64,000 nucleotides of DNA from Certhia americana (lineage: Eukaryota > Chordata > Aves > Passeriformes > Certhiidae): the NCBI GenBank assembly GCA_018697195.1, contig JAGMWU010000029.1, positions 1,098,908 through 1,162,907 on the forward strand, given 5' to 3'. Shown piece after piece: positions 12,001 through 25,255 of this stretch. Both the position numbers and the translations under genes were made by a program. Under the pieces are notes generated by a model. That model did no database searches. It was not told where the DNA came from and saw only the letters and a program-made list of their open reading frames with translations. How positions within the stretch are numbered: the stretch's first letter is position 1; the number at the start of each line of letters is the position of its first letter.

Positions 12001-15000
12001 CTCCAGGAGTGACCGCCCTGCCCTCAAATGGGGCTACAGCAGAGCACAGCCTTGCAGATCCAGGTTCCCAGAGCTGGTGACCTAACCACCAGAGTATCTT
12101 TTCTGAATTCCCTGATTCATCCAAGAGGTCTGCACCTCACAGGACATTTGATTTGTGCAGTGGTGCTGGCTGACAGCAGCTCAACATCTGGCTGGGCAGC
12201 TGGATCCCTGCCTGGCTGAGCAGGGGCTCCTTGCTCCAACAAAAACAGGGGTTTGCCATGGTGCTGAGAGCACCCTAGGGCTCTGCTCTCTGCTCAGCAC
12301 CTCCCTGAGCTACCAGTGCTTCCTGCTCTCAGTCTCTACCTCCAGTCAAACTGCAGTTGAGCCTGTGACACAAATTTTCCAAATTAAAAAAAAAAAAAAA
12401 AAATTACTCAGATGACCGAGGCTTTTTGGTATTTGAAACCCTCCCACTGTTTAATGACCAGCATGGCTGAGAGCAATGGAAACACTCAGCTCCTGCTGTG
12501 GGTTTTATTATTGCTGTCATTATTATGATGGGTTTTTACCATTTTGGAAGTCAGTTCTGTTTCTGGCTCCTTCTCCACAATAACCTGAGACTTGCTAATG
12601 CTCCACTCCTTCCTCTTGAGTTTGCTAATCCTGTTGTCACCATCGTCTTTCATGGGCAGCTCCTCAGCTCTGGAAGATGTGGATATTCTCCTCTCCAAGA
12701 GAGGCTCCAGGGTAGATCTGTGGCCCAAAAGAGTGAGAAAAACATGAAACACGATTCCATCAGACATGGAAAGAGCTGTTTGCTAAAAAGCTGTGATCTC
12801 TTAGTTTGTGTAGGGGATTACTGTGAAAAAGTGAGGCAGGATCATGGATTTTTCAGTGGGATTTGTGTTGTTACCCCTAGAATTCTGAGTTTTATATGTT
12901 TTTTGTCCAAGGTAAAGTGTGATCTGCTTGCAGAGGGAGCCAGAGCTGCAGTTCAAGCTCAGTCATGAGTCTCACTGACCTTAAACAAATCACTTAAACT
13001 CTGATTATTCCAGCTGTAAAGCCAATGTACTGACAAGTGATAGCAGAGAATGTCCCCAGGTGTGGCAGCTCCTTTCCATGCCATGGATGCAGCTGCAGAC
13101 AGGGTGAAACAAGTGCTGTGTGCCTTATTTGCCTCTTGGCTGACCAAAATAAACCACTTTGTGGTTCCTCACACCCCTGTTTTCCTGGGAAAGAAGGCAG
13201 TGGGCACCTGGAATGCACTGGGGATAACTGGGGCTCCAGAGGCAGCAGCTCTGGGGTTCAATTCCTATTGTTTGTGCTCCAAATCCCTGTCTGCAAAATG
13301 GAATAACAACACTGACCTCCAGTAACATTTTTAAATGTATTCCCATGGAATAAATCTTGATTTTCAGAGTACCTGATCCTGTCTAAGGCACATCCCCCCT
13401 GCTGTCAATCACTGACCCATCAGAGCCCGGCCTGGAGGAAGCGCTGTCAGACGAGGTGGACGAGGTGGAGGCCACAGAGGAGGCCACGGAGGTGACCGAG
13501 AGCCTCCTGAGGGTGGAGGACATGATGTAGGGCAGCACCACTGAGCCCGACCTGCTCGGCTTCCTCTCAGTCAGCGCTGGGGGCTGCAGGGAAACACTGT
13601 GAGAAACCAGCACCACCAGGAGATCTGCAGCTGACAGCAAGTGTGGGGCTCTGCAGAGGGACCTGGACAGGCTGGGTGCACGGGCTGAATCCAGGGATAG
13701 GAGGGTTAACAAGAGCAAGGGATCCTGCAGGTTGGGGACAGGGTGGCTGGCCACAAAAGAACCTGGGGACACTGATGGACACAGCTGGCTATGAGCCCAG
13801 GAATGTCCATGTGGCCAAAAAGCCAAAGGCACCTGGTCAGGATCAGGAGAAGAGTGGCCAGCAGGACCAGGACAGGGATTGTCCCCTGTACTGGGGAGGC
13901 CACACCTGGAGTGCTGTGTGCAGTTCTGGGTGTCCCAGTTTAGGAAGGACATGGAGGGGCTGGGGTGAGTACAGGGAAGGGAACAAACCTGGGGAAGGGT
14001 GTGGAGTCCCAGGAGAGGCTGAGGGAGAAGGGAAGGGGCTGAGCCTGGAGAAAAGGAGGATCAGGGGGGCCCTTCTGGCTCTGCACAACTCCCTGACAGG
14101 AGAGGGCAGCCAGGTTGGGCTCTGCTCTCAGGGAACAGGGACAGGAGGAGAGGGAATGGCCTCAGGCTGGGCCAGGGGAGGCTCAGATTGGACAGCAGCA
14201 GAAATTTCTTCATGAAAAGGGTTGGTCAGGCCTTGGCAGGGGCTGCCCAGAGGGGTTTGGAGTCCCCATCCCTGGAGGTGGCACTCAGTGCTCTGGGCTG
14301 GGGACAAGGTGGGGATTTGGCACAGCTTGGACTTGATGGTCTCAAAGCTCTTTCCCAACCCTGATGATTCTGGGATTCCGTGACACCACCTCATACCCAC
14401 CCATGGGTGGGAAAGGGGAATTTGCTTCCTCTGGGGCAAAACATGGAAAAATCAGGTTCCCTCACCAGGGTTATGACCCCATACTGTTTCTCCACCTTCC
14501 TCCTGAGCTCCTTGAAGCAGGCTGTGAGCCTCTCATGCAGGGGCTTCAGCTGCTCTGTCAACTTCTCACCATGGATCCGGATCCCCTCTGCCAGGAGAGG
14601 CATCTGAGGGAAGGTGAGAGGAAGGAGCAGAATGAGCTGCAGGAGCACAATCCACGCTCCTGCTCCCTAGAGTGTGAGTTAAACAGTTCAGATAAAATTA
14701 AAGGATTTAAATCAACGTCTTCTGGGTTTGCAGAGGGGAAAATGAACAGTGACACACAGCAAGGGAGCTCAGCTGCTGACTCAGAGCTGGTGACAGTGAG
14801 GGGACTTCAGTGTTGGAGCTGCAGGTGTTGAACAAACATCAATATTTTCCCCAGGCCAGGTTGGATGGGATTTGTAGCAAATCCAGGGAAAAGTGTCCCT
14901 GCGTGTGGCAGGGGCGGAACTGGATGGGCTTTAAGGTCCCTTCCCACCCAAACCATTCCAGGATTCCGTGATTCCCTCTCCCCTGCTCCCCCAGTGCCTC

Positions 15001-18000
15001 CAGCTCTTTCCCAATTCCATACCTGTATAGCAATTTGTTGCTTGAGCAGCTCGATTTTGTCTTGATCTTCAGGATGTTCTTGAAGATACTTCTCTGTGAA
15101 GAAGGCCTGGAAGCACAGAGAGAAGGTGACACAAGTGACACAGACACTGCTTCCTCAGGCAGCTCGGAGAGGAAAATCCTTTAAAAGCAATTCACTGCCA
15201 TTATTTCTCATATTAAACCCAAATTTTGCTGGCACCAAGCTGAGGGACAAAGAACCAGGGTTATTTGCTGGGAAAAGGGAACAAACCCTACTTTTTATTT
15301 AAAAAAATATTACATTTTTTTTCCAGTGAAACACATGGAAAACCAGTTATTATTACCAGCATCAGAAAGATTTGGCTCAATCTTGATCCCCTTTTCACAA
15401 ACCAGCATTGATTTGAATAACTGAGGTTCCATCACTTCTACTTCTCACATAAACGTGAGTGGCAGACCCAAAACCACAAGTTCTGACTTCAAAAAGCCTC
15501 TTTATTATTCAGCAGTCAGTGTCCCACAGCACATAAGGACACCCAAATCACTTTAGATGCCTCAAGGAGAGTAAAGCAGATCCTGCTGCAATTTCCTTGA
15601 TTTCAGCCCTTAAATCTCTCATTTTCACTTGGGGCTGGTTACAAAGATTCAGTAGAAATAAAGACCACACCAGGATTTGGGCTCCCAGCTTCCTTCAACA
15701 AAGCACTTTTCATCTCCACTTACTCCTGGGTTTACCTTTAATCAGCAGAATCTGGTCTTGGTTTGAAGTTGAACAAACACAAATCCACCTTCCTGGACTG
15801 AAAACTTAAAATTGTGCCAATTCCCATGATGTATTCCATTGAAATGGATCCCAATTCTTGGGTAGAATAATTTTTCCTTTTTTTTTTTTTTTGCCTAGAT
15901 AAACCCCCTAATAAGTTTTTAATTTGCATCTCTGAGCCTCTGAATATATGTTTTTTACTTCTGTAAAACTGGACTGCGGTACAAGTTTATAGGGCTAGGG
16001 GTTTTGATCCTGAACAGGATGGAGGTGAGCCTGGGAAAGGGCTGCTGGGTTGGTCCCAGAGGATTTTCCCTTGAAAGCGTTTAATTACTCCAAGAAGAAA
16101 GATGTTAAAAAGCCCTGCTTTGGCTTTTGCCTACAATGAAACAATTAAAACTCAGATTTTAGCCTCCCACAAAAGCCAAATGTTTTGCACTGATCTGCAG
16201 CTGAAATAGGAAAATATGAACCAGAAATGAGTATTTCCAGATGTGGCTGCAGAGACTGTGTTTTCTAGTTTTAACTGCTTTCCCACTTTTGTAATTCTAA
16301 ACTTGATGTCAACCTTAATTCATAAAATGGGAGGATTCAGGGCCAAATTCAGCCCTGGCAAAGCATCCAAACTCCTCTAAAATCAGCAGAGTTAGATGCC
16401 AGAACAATCAGCTCCTCTCCCAATTAAGGTGTGCACCTCATTTCACAGGACTGGGCCACAGCTGAGGAGAATTAAATGTATTTTACCACATTCCACCCAC
16501 CCAGTTTGTGGAAACAAGCAGTGCATTTTGAGCTGGGAATTTCATCATTAGGTGGAGGGAATCAAACAGCTTAAGCTGAACACCACAAAAAAGAACAACC
16601 TACACTGCTCAAGTGAAGACAGCTAAGTAAACCTGTTCAGGAAATGCTGCTTTTTTTCCTGACTTATTTGCTCTGTCACAAGACTCCAAAGACAGAGAAG
16701 CTGCTGGCAAGAGAAAGCCTCTTTTGCCTTATCATTCCCTATTAATGCAGGGGAGAAATTACAGGTTTTGGCTTTTCTCTGTTACCTGGTCTGTCCGAGC
16801 ACCTCTGTGCCCCACAAGGCAGGAGCAGGTTCTTATCCCACTGCACAGGAGGCCCAGAAGAGCTGGACCCTCCCCTGGCCCTGAGAGAACTGCATCTGAG
16901 CACTTCCACCTTGCAGTCAGTGCAAACCTCTGCTCTTTTTTCCTTTTCTCCTGTCTGAGCTCTGCACACACAGACCCAGAAAGGGCTGTGTCCGTGACAG
17001 CAAGAATGGAACTGAACCTCCCAGGTCTCACCCAGGCTTTCCACACTGCAGACATCCAGGAACAGCTACAGGTCACAGAGTCCTGCAATGCTTTGGGCTG
17101 GAAGGGACTTTAAGGATCAGGATGCTCCAAGCCCCATCCAGCCTGGCCTTGGACACTTCCAGGGATGCAGGGACAGCCAGAGCTTTTTTGGGAATTCCAT
17201 CTCAGCCCCTCCCCACCCAGCCAGGGAACAATTCCTTCCCAATAGCCCATCCAACCCTGTCCTCTGGCAGTGGAAACCATTCTCTGTCCTGTCCTTCCAT
17301 CCCTCATCCTCATCCCCAGTCCCTCTGCAGCTCTCCTGGAGCCCCTTTAGACCCTGAAAGGGGCTCTGAGGCTTCCCTGCAGCCTTCCCTTCTCCAGGTG
17401 AACACCCCCAGTTCTTCCAGCCCTGCAGAGGGGCTCCATGTTGTGACAAAGACCTTTTCATAGTTGGTGTAGCCCCCCATGACCGCGGGGTCCACGATGC
17501 CGTTGAGCAGCATGGACAGGGGGTGCACAGGCAGGCTCCGGTCCCAGATGTGCTGCTGGACAATGTTGGTGATCTTCTCATTGGTGAGCTCCATGGTTTC
17601 TATGGCATTCTCCAGGGGGCTGATCTCCTCCTGATGGAGAAAAGAAACAGAATGAACCTTCTTTAGAGTCACACAACAAATCTTTCGAACCTTCATTCAA
17701 TTTTTTAGGGAGAAATCCTTCCCTGTGAGGGTAGGAAGGGGCTGGGAGGGAATTCCCACAGAAGCTGTGGCTGCCCTGGATCCCTGGAAATGTCCAAGCC
17801 CAGGCTGGAGCACCCTTGGACAGTGGAAGGTGTCCCTGTTCACGACAGGTGGTGACACTGGATGATTTTAAGGTACTCCCAACCCAAATCATTCTGGAAT
17901 TCCATGGTTCTGTGATTTATTCCTCTCCACTGAATAAGAAACTAAATAATTTACTTTTATCTCTGCCACATCCAACAGTGGGAGGACTGGCATTCCCAAG

Positions 18001-21000
18001 TGTTCCAAGGCTTTATTCTCTGAGGTATTGGAGAGGAGGAGATCCAGCCCCTCTGGAAAACTCACCGTTGTGACCTGTTTGACCTCAAACCACTTGAGGA
18101 TGCCTGGAAATGAATAAGCTGTGGTGTAGGTTGTCCTCTCTATCCACATGTTCTGGTCAGAGAAGGCAAAAAAAGATATCTGAGATGTAAGGAAAATATT
18201 GGTCTTCAAATTCAACTCTCTCTTGAGGCTTCCAGAACAAGCTGGCAGGAATTCCAGAGCCATTCCCACCTCCCCTGACTGGGATGGAGCCCCACACTGG
18301 GCTCTGGAGGAAGCTGGGCTCACACAGCACCACATTAATGAATTCTGATGGATGCTGAATGTTAAAGCAGCTATGGAGCCCCTTGACATCACCCCCAACT
18401 TCAGGTGAAGACTGCAATGCCCTTTGTGTCTCTTGCTTTTTAATTTCCAACCTCCGTGGCCACAGGGAGAGGAAAAAGGTGACGGTTTGGTCAAAATGCC
18501 ACCAACAAAACAAACAAAAGGCAAAGGACTCACAGCAAACTCATTGTCTGGGTCTTTCTCTCCTTTCCTGACAGGTCTGGAGTGGGTGAATTGCTGCACC
18601 TCGTTGGCTCTGTAGTAGCTGGGAAGAAGCAGAGTAAAAAGGTGATTTTCCTCACCGCCAACCTCCTCACTCAAATGTTCAAGTGTTCTCCCACAGTTTG
18701 TGGGGAGGAATTTACACAAGACACAAAGGCACAGCACCTTGTGCACAAGTTAATGGGGAAAACACAAACAAAATGTTGAGGGAAAAGAAAAATAAATTAC
18801 TTTAAGATCTGTTCAGGAATAGGTTTATCTTTGTAATTAGGTGGCAGGTTCATCACAGGCTTCACAATAAAGCACTGCAAATCTGAGCAGCTCTGGTTAA
18901 GGATGAAAAACTAGGAACCCCTCTGGGAAAACAGGAGAGGGAGAGAAAAACCTTTCCTGCTTTCATTGTTAGACTTTTCCATACTTCCCTGTGCTCTCAT
19001 TAAGTATTTTTCTTCCAACCTGACTAGTCCATCACCAATCGCAGGCATTATGTTGCATCTTGCAGTTTGTAAGCTCCTTGTGAATTAAAAACCCCAAAAG
19101 AAAACGACTTTAAAAATAATAATCCCAGAATCGTTTAGGTTGGAAAGGACCTTGAAATTCATCCAGTGCCACCCCCTGCCCTGGACAGGGACACATTCCA
19201 CTATCCCAAGCTGCTCCAGCCTGGCCTTGGACACTCCCAGGTGCTGAAACTCCCTGGTGAAAATGTTTGGGAATCATGGCACCACTGATTTCTACTCTGG
19301 GAGACAAGAAAAAGGGTAACAAGGTTCTGCAGGAGGTTCTGTGGATGCACCTGGCTCTTCTCTCACCCCACAGTTATTTATCAGAGGCTGCTGCTCCTTC
19401 CCTCCCACTTTTTAGATTTATGAAGCCAACTGATAAAAGGAATTGCTTCACCCTCAGCTTTTGCACCTGTGAATAATGACAGACATTAAAAAAATCTTAG
19501 TAACTGTATCACCAAGCACAACAGCTTATGTTCATCCAAAATTCTGCTCTAAGGACTGTGCTGAGGCTTTACAGGAACAAAAACCTGGCTGGAAAAGCAA
19601 AGCTTAGCCAATCTGACCCCATTAGGAGATGACTTCTATGAATCCCCTGCCCTCTGAAGTGGCAATGTTTCAGTGGGGGGTTAAGGCAGCCCCCACACAT
19701 CCTTTAATTCACTGAAGCAGCTCTGAAGAGTATTTGGAGAGCCAGAGCAAATCCACCCTGCCTGTAGTGAGGAGCCAGCTGGCCACCAGCCAAAGCTATG
19801 CCCCAAACCACAGAGCCACCTTAGATCAGGCTCTGAGCCCCAGCTGATGAATTCTGTGTCTCAGGAGAGCTCGTTAGCTTGGGCTTGGTGCCCTGCTGAG
19901 CCCCTGCACAGCTCCCAGTGCTCAGCTGGTGGGGAATGGGCTGCTTTGGGGTGCAGGGAACTCCCTGAGGCACAGCACACCTCACCTGATAGCCCCAGCA
20001 CATTATTACCAAAAGAAGAATGAGGTAGTTTGTCATAAAAGAGCGAAAAAAACATCCTCAAGAAATAAAAGAGAACCTGAGGCAAAGGAGGTTAAAGGAG
20101 CCTGAAAGTAAAACCAACCCAGAAACAGCAAGGTCTGCCTAACACAACAGAGATCTGGGCATTCCTCATCTTATCAGGAGGTGTTTGTGGGAGTCCAAGG
20201 AGAACCTGTCCCAAATCCAAGCCCTGCAGCTGCTCCCTTCATCCCAGGGCTGTGCCAGAGTCCTGGAACCCAACAGCCCCAAACCTTCGGGATGGTTCAG
20301 ATCTGCATCCAAATTCTGCAGCTCGGGTTCATCCTGAGCCAGAAACATCAGAACAAACACAAACAGATGCAAAGGAAGCAGCTGAAACAAAGCAACAGAA
20401 CAGACATTTTTGATACCAAGTTTGGTCTTGAATGGATTTTAATTTCCTATGTGGATTCAGTGCTTGGCAGGAGGACTGCACGGGAAGCATCTGCTATCAC
20501 TGCCTGGGTTGGGCCTTTGTGCACAGGGTTTGAAGGCCAAATGGACCTTCAGATTCTCCATCCTGGCCTGGTGAGCACAGGCTGGAATCCCAGGACCTTG
20601 GTTTTCCTGGTGTGCATCCTCCAGGAGCCACCGACTGAAGTCACTGGCAGGAATCTGGAACATCTCCACTGGCTCACACTCACAATTCAGAGGATCTTAA
20701 GCCTGGTGGGGAGCTTGGGATACAGCTCGGAGTCCCACCAGCAAGGGGGAAAAATAAGAATTAAAAAATAGTAAGGGCTCTGCACCCAACAACTTTCAGT
20801 GACATAATAACTTCACACTTTTTACAAAGGGACTTTCAGGGGAAAAAACACACAAACCTCAGCACTTCATAAAAGCTAATGGACTGCAAGGAAGAACTTG
20901 ACTTTTCATCCCACTTTCACAGCCTGCATTTCATGTCTTTCACCCAGAAATATCCAACTGGGACCCACCATGGCCAGAGCAATCAGCACCACCTGAGTGA

Positions 21001-24000
21001 GAACAAAGGCAATCCTCCCTGCAATCTGTTCCTCACCCTGATAGCAACTTATTTAACTCTGGCAACCTCAAACAGCCTTTAAATCCACCCTTACAACTCT
21101 GGAGAGCCACATTTTCATGCCCAGTGCCTGCCTCCACATCCCCCTGGAGCAATAATCCCCTCGTTTATCATTACTGCTGTTCACCAGCTGCCCTTGTTGT
21201 GGGGAAGAGGCAGCTCGGGGCTGTGTCAAAATGCCCCAAACCCAAAAGATACACTGTTTGGGGGAAGCCTTGATCTCCTCTGCTGGAGGGGCTGTGCTGG
21301 TCATCTTCTCAGCATTGGGGAACTGTGTCAGCAGCTTCAGGTTAAAATCCTCCCTCCGCTCATACTCTTTGCCGCGGTAGATGAAAATCTTATTCTGTGA
21401 GCAGGAGAAGAAAAAGGGAATTAAAATTCAACAAAGCAGTGGGACAGAGCTTTCCAAAACCCCCCAGAGCTGGTTTATGGGAAGGGTTGATCCTAGCTGA
21501 ACAGAAGAAGTGAGGGAAGGAACACGGGCTGGAATGAGGGCACAGCAACTCCCAGGAGCCAGGCCTGGTAAAAGAAACCTCAGATTTGTCAAAAAAATCC
21601 ATTGCTCCAGAGAGAATCACCAAATAGAGTTGGAAAGGAGCTTTTAAAAAGGCCCCCTGCAAGAAGCAGGGACATCCTCAAACAGGTGCTGATGTCCACG
21701 CAAACGCATCCCAGAATCACTGAGCTGCTCACCCCTCCCAGCACTCCCAGAACTCACTGGTTCAAAACAGGGAATCGCAGCCAGGAGCTGATTTTCAGGA
21801 ACAGAATAAATGTGCCAATGAACTCTTAAATACAGGGAGCTGCCTGCTGCCTGCCAGCCCCTGGTGTGAATTCCCTGAGGGATGTCCCTGGGCACAGGTG
21901 AGAATTTTACTTCAGTCCCATTCCTGACCACCACCACCCACAATGTCCAGCTCTGGCAGTTTTGCTCCACACACCCAACACCAGACCACGGCCAATTATT
22001 TTTCCACCTGGCAATGGTTTCTGGAAGAGATGGATTCCAAAACATGACCTGGAGTGGAAAGCCTTCCATGTCATCTCCTCACACAGTTCTAACTTAACAT
22101 TCTTCCCTTTTCTTAAGCCTGGCTTCCACTGAAGACCAGAATTTCAAACAGCTCCAGTCTGAGAAGATAAAATGGCCCTGAATTTTATATAACAGGAATA
22201 TTTTCAGTCTTGCTGACCCTGGCTCTGAGTCATCCCTGTCCTCCACACAGGTCCAGCAGTGCTCAACAGCTATCTCATATAAGAAGCACCTTTGCACATG
22301 AATTCTTCTGTGTGGGACAAACTCCCTGATCACTGAAATGATCCCTGTCCTGAAAATTTGGTTGATTGAGGCTGAAAAGCAATGGGATAAATTCTTCACA
22401 GGCTGAACATTTTCTAACAGCAAAAATCACATTTCAGAGGGAGCAAAAATACAAACGGTAAATTCTGCTTAAATCCATAGAAGAACTTATCAATCATATA
22501 AAAATCCTATTGTAACACCCTGACTCCACTTGAGCTGGTAACACCCAAAATTTCATCTCTGACTTGTCTCTTTTTAGACACTAAAATGCTCTGAAACACT
22601 CCTGGGATTTAGCTCTGTCAGTGCCACTGAAAGGAAAAGGAGTTTGGAACATGAATTTTCTTGGAAGCTCTGCAAATGTTGTGACTGTTCTGGTCTCCAG
22701 CACTGCAGAAGTTGGGTGGGGAAGGATCCTTACCCGCAGGAAAGAGGGAAAACCCTGTCCATAGTATCCAACAGCAAAGTACTCAGGCTGAGGTCTCATG
22801 GCCTTCATGATATTCTCATAAAAAGTAGCTCTTTTTTTCTGGAAAAGAGAACAACACCACACTTTTACTTTGGAATACTCCAGGACACTGCCAGCTCACA
22901 TTCCCAGGGACAATTCCTGGTTTCTGAGCTCTGCCCTCAGAATACACTTCACAATTGTGTTTTGATGCAGTTTCTCATCCTTATCCATTTACTTGATTAA
23001 ATATTTGCTTTGTCTGGGCCAGAACCAACTTAATTTCCTGGTCTGCAGACATGAGAACAATGCCATGGCTTTTAGGATTCCAGAAGGATACTTGAAATCC
23101 TTCACTGTGGGAAAACAAATAAAATACAAATATATTCTGAAAGTGAGCGGCACAAATGGTGACAAATGTCAAAGAACTGGCAGAAATAAAACTGGGCAGA
23201 TGATTCTGCTGTGAAAGAACATAAAGACCATCTGGCTCCATCCTTAACCACTAAAAAGCAGAATTCAGAGCCAAAAGGATATTCTATAGCTCAGTGTTCA
23301 TGCCCAGCACTTTTACCACAGAAATAACAAGGTAATGAGATTTATGGAGCCTGAAAATACACCTTGGTTGTAACTTCATTTGGTTAAAATCAAGAATTCT
23401 AAGCATCTGCACATGGCTAATCAGGAGATCAAAAGAAACTGTGAAAATATTTATTCTACTACTAACCTTTAGAAAGCCATGGAGTTAAGTTGGTTTGTTT
23501 GTCTTTAACATAAATTTATTTTAAGCTTATCATGCTTGAAGAGTATTAATTTAAGCAGTCAGTAGCCTGCTGGATATGGAGAAAAAAAGGCTTACCAGGA
23601 GATTACCAAGTCCCTCGTAGTCAAAGACCTTGTTTTCATACATGTCAGCCAGCTCCTTGCTCAGCTGAATGGCTTTTTCCCACATCTCCACGGAGGGTGA
23701 GGACAGGCAGGAGGGGGAAGAAGAGCACAAGCAACATGAAAGACTCAGTTAAAAGCCTTCATTAGCACAGATAGGTAAACAAAAACATTGCTGATTTTAA
23801 TTCAGGCACTACTTTCATGCTCTGCCAGGTTTTCTTCAGTGCTTTTTTTTTTTTTTTTGCAGGGATTATTACAGTCATACAGATCTTGTGATTTGGAGAT
23901 CTGAGAGTAATTTACAAAGCCAGGTCTCCACTGAGATCCTGACAGGACAAACCGAGGCACTGGGAGAAGGAAGGACAGGTCTGAACAGCAGAGATAGAAG

Positions 24001-25216
24001 CCCAGGTGGTCTCCTTCTCCAGCAGCACTTGGACAAGGGTTCCGTGGGTTTGTCTCATCATGAAATCATGGATTTTGGGTGGAAAGGGACCTCAAAGTCC
24101 AGTGCCACCTTCTCCATGGGCAGGGATACTTTCCACTATCCCAGGGTGCTCCATCCTGGCCTTAGACACTTCCAGGGATCCAGGGACAGCCACAGCTCCT
24201 CTGGGAATTCCATCCCAGCCCCTCACAGGGAGGAATTCCTTCCTAAGGTCCCATCTAAATCTCTCTTATTTCAGCTTAAAGCCATTCATCCCTGGCAGAA
24301 CCCTCTCTCCAAAGTGCAGCTCCCAGGGTCAGTGCCAGCCAGGGAAGCCTCTCTCCCTGCAATCCCAAAAGCCTGACAGGAGCCATTCCCAGGGGAAGGA
24401 AGGAAAACACTTGCACTGTTCCCATCAACCCAGAACCTTGAACAGCTTCACTTTCCAACACTCTCTGGCTAACACAGAAATAAGATTTAAATATCTCCAG
24501 ACAAACACGTGCCCTGTTGATGGCAGTGCTGGGATCCCTGTCAAAAACCCAGCCTGGTGTGGAACCACATCTGCTTTTAACCAACCTCAGCCTGTCACAA
24601 CCACTGAGCCAAGAATTTACCAGTAAGGAAAGCCTAAATCCAAATCAAAGTGGACTTGCCAAGGAAGGATTTGCTGCAGAAAGAGGGTGAGACACTCACC
24701 TTGCCCTTGTCAAAGAAGGAGATGATCTCCTGGTAGAGCTTCTCCTTGAGCTCCTGCTGGGAGAAGATGCAGTACGTGTCCCTCTGCAGCAGGTGAGGGA
24801 CACAGGGCTTCTCTGACCACTGGGACAGGGAAAAAGGCAAAGGTGAAAAAACTGGAACATTTCCAGAACAGATCCTTACAGTGGGTGACTCAAACAAATC
24901 CCTCATTGATGCAAAGGAAGCTTGGCAGGGATATAAACCTGAGACATTGTCTCCCAGCTCACTGCACCAGGAGGATGCAACAAACTGATGCTAATAATTA
25001 ATGTTTTTTACAATTATTATTTAATTATATCCCTTATTTGATATATTTTATAATATATAATTAATATATATTTTATACATATAAAATTTTTATATTATAA
25101 AATATATACACGATAATATCTATATAATTATTTTTATACTGTTATATCATTATATATATAATCATATAATTTTATATCTATATATCTATAATTATATATC
25201 TATATCTATCTATCTA

Positions 25217-25255
<39 letters not shown>

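Larger units (their letters stand above)
10188..12539 (-). other. DOCK5: DOCK5 intron 49
   Basis: 2352 bases with the 60-bp minisatellite, a 41-bp tandem repeat (11697-11862) and an A tract (12385-12402). No dispersed element recognised in the rest. Confidence 0.85.
15107..17453 (-). other. DOCK5: DOCK5 intron 45
   Basis: 2347 bases. Contains the CR1 at 17071-17438 right beside the donor and a T tract (15872-15891). The rest shows no repeat or exon that I can name. Confidence 0.85.
18883..21252 (-). other. DOCK5: DOCK5 intron 41, U12-type
   Basis: 2370 bases. Donor GTATCTTTT matches the minor-spliceosome donor GTATCCTTT at 8 of 9 bases. The acceptor side has ATCCTTAAC (consensus TTCCTTAAC, 8 of 9), about 14 bases before the AG, and no pyrimidine tract. 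It also holds a CR1 fragment at 19114-19262. Confidence 0.85.

Noticed and set aside
13640..14383. Open frames inside the longest CR1 as genes
   Set aside because: They are fragments of a dead LINE; no intact reverse-transcriptase or endonuclease motif remains.
17889..18746. 285-codon open frame as one single exon
   Set aside because: Consensus splice sites and DHR-2 similarity define exons 43 and 44. The open intron is reported as a finding and not as coding sequence.
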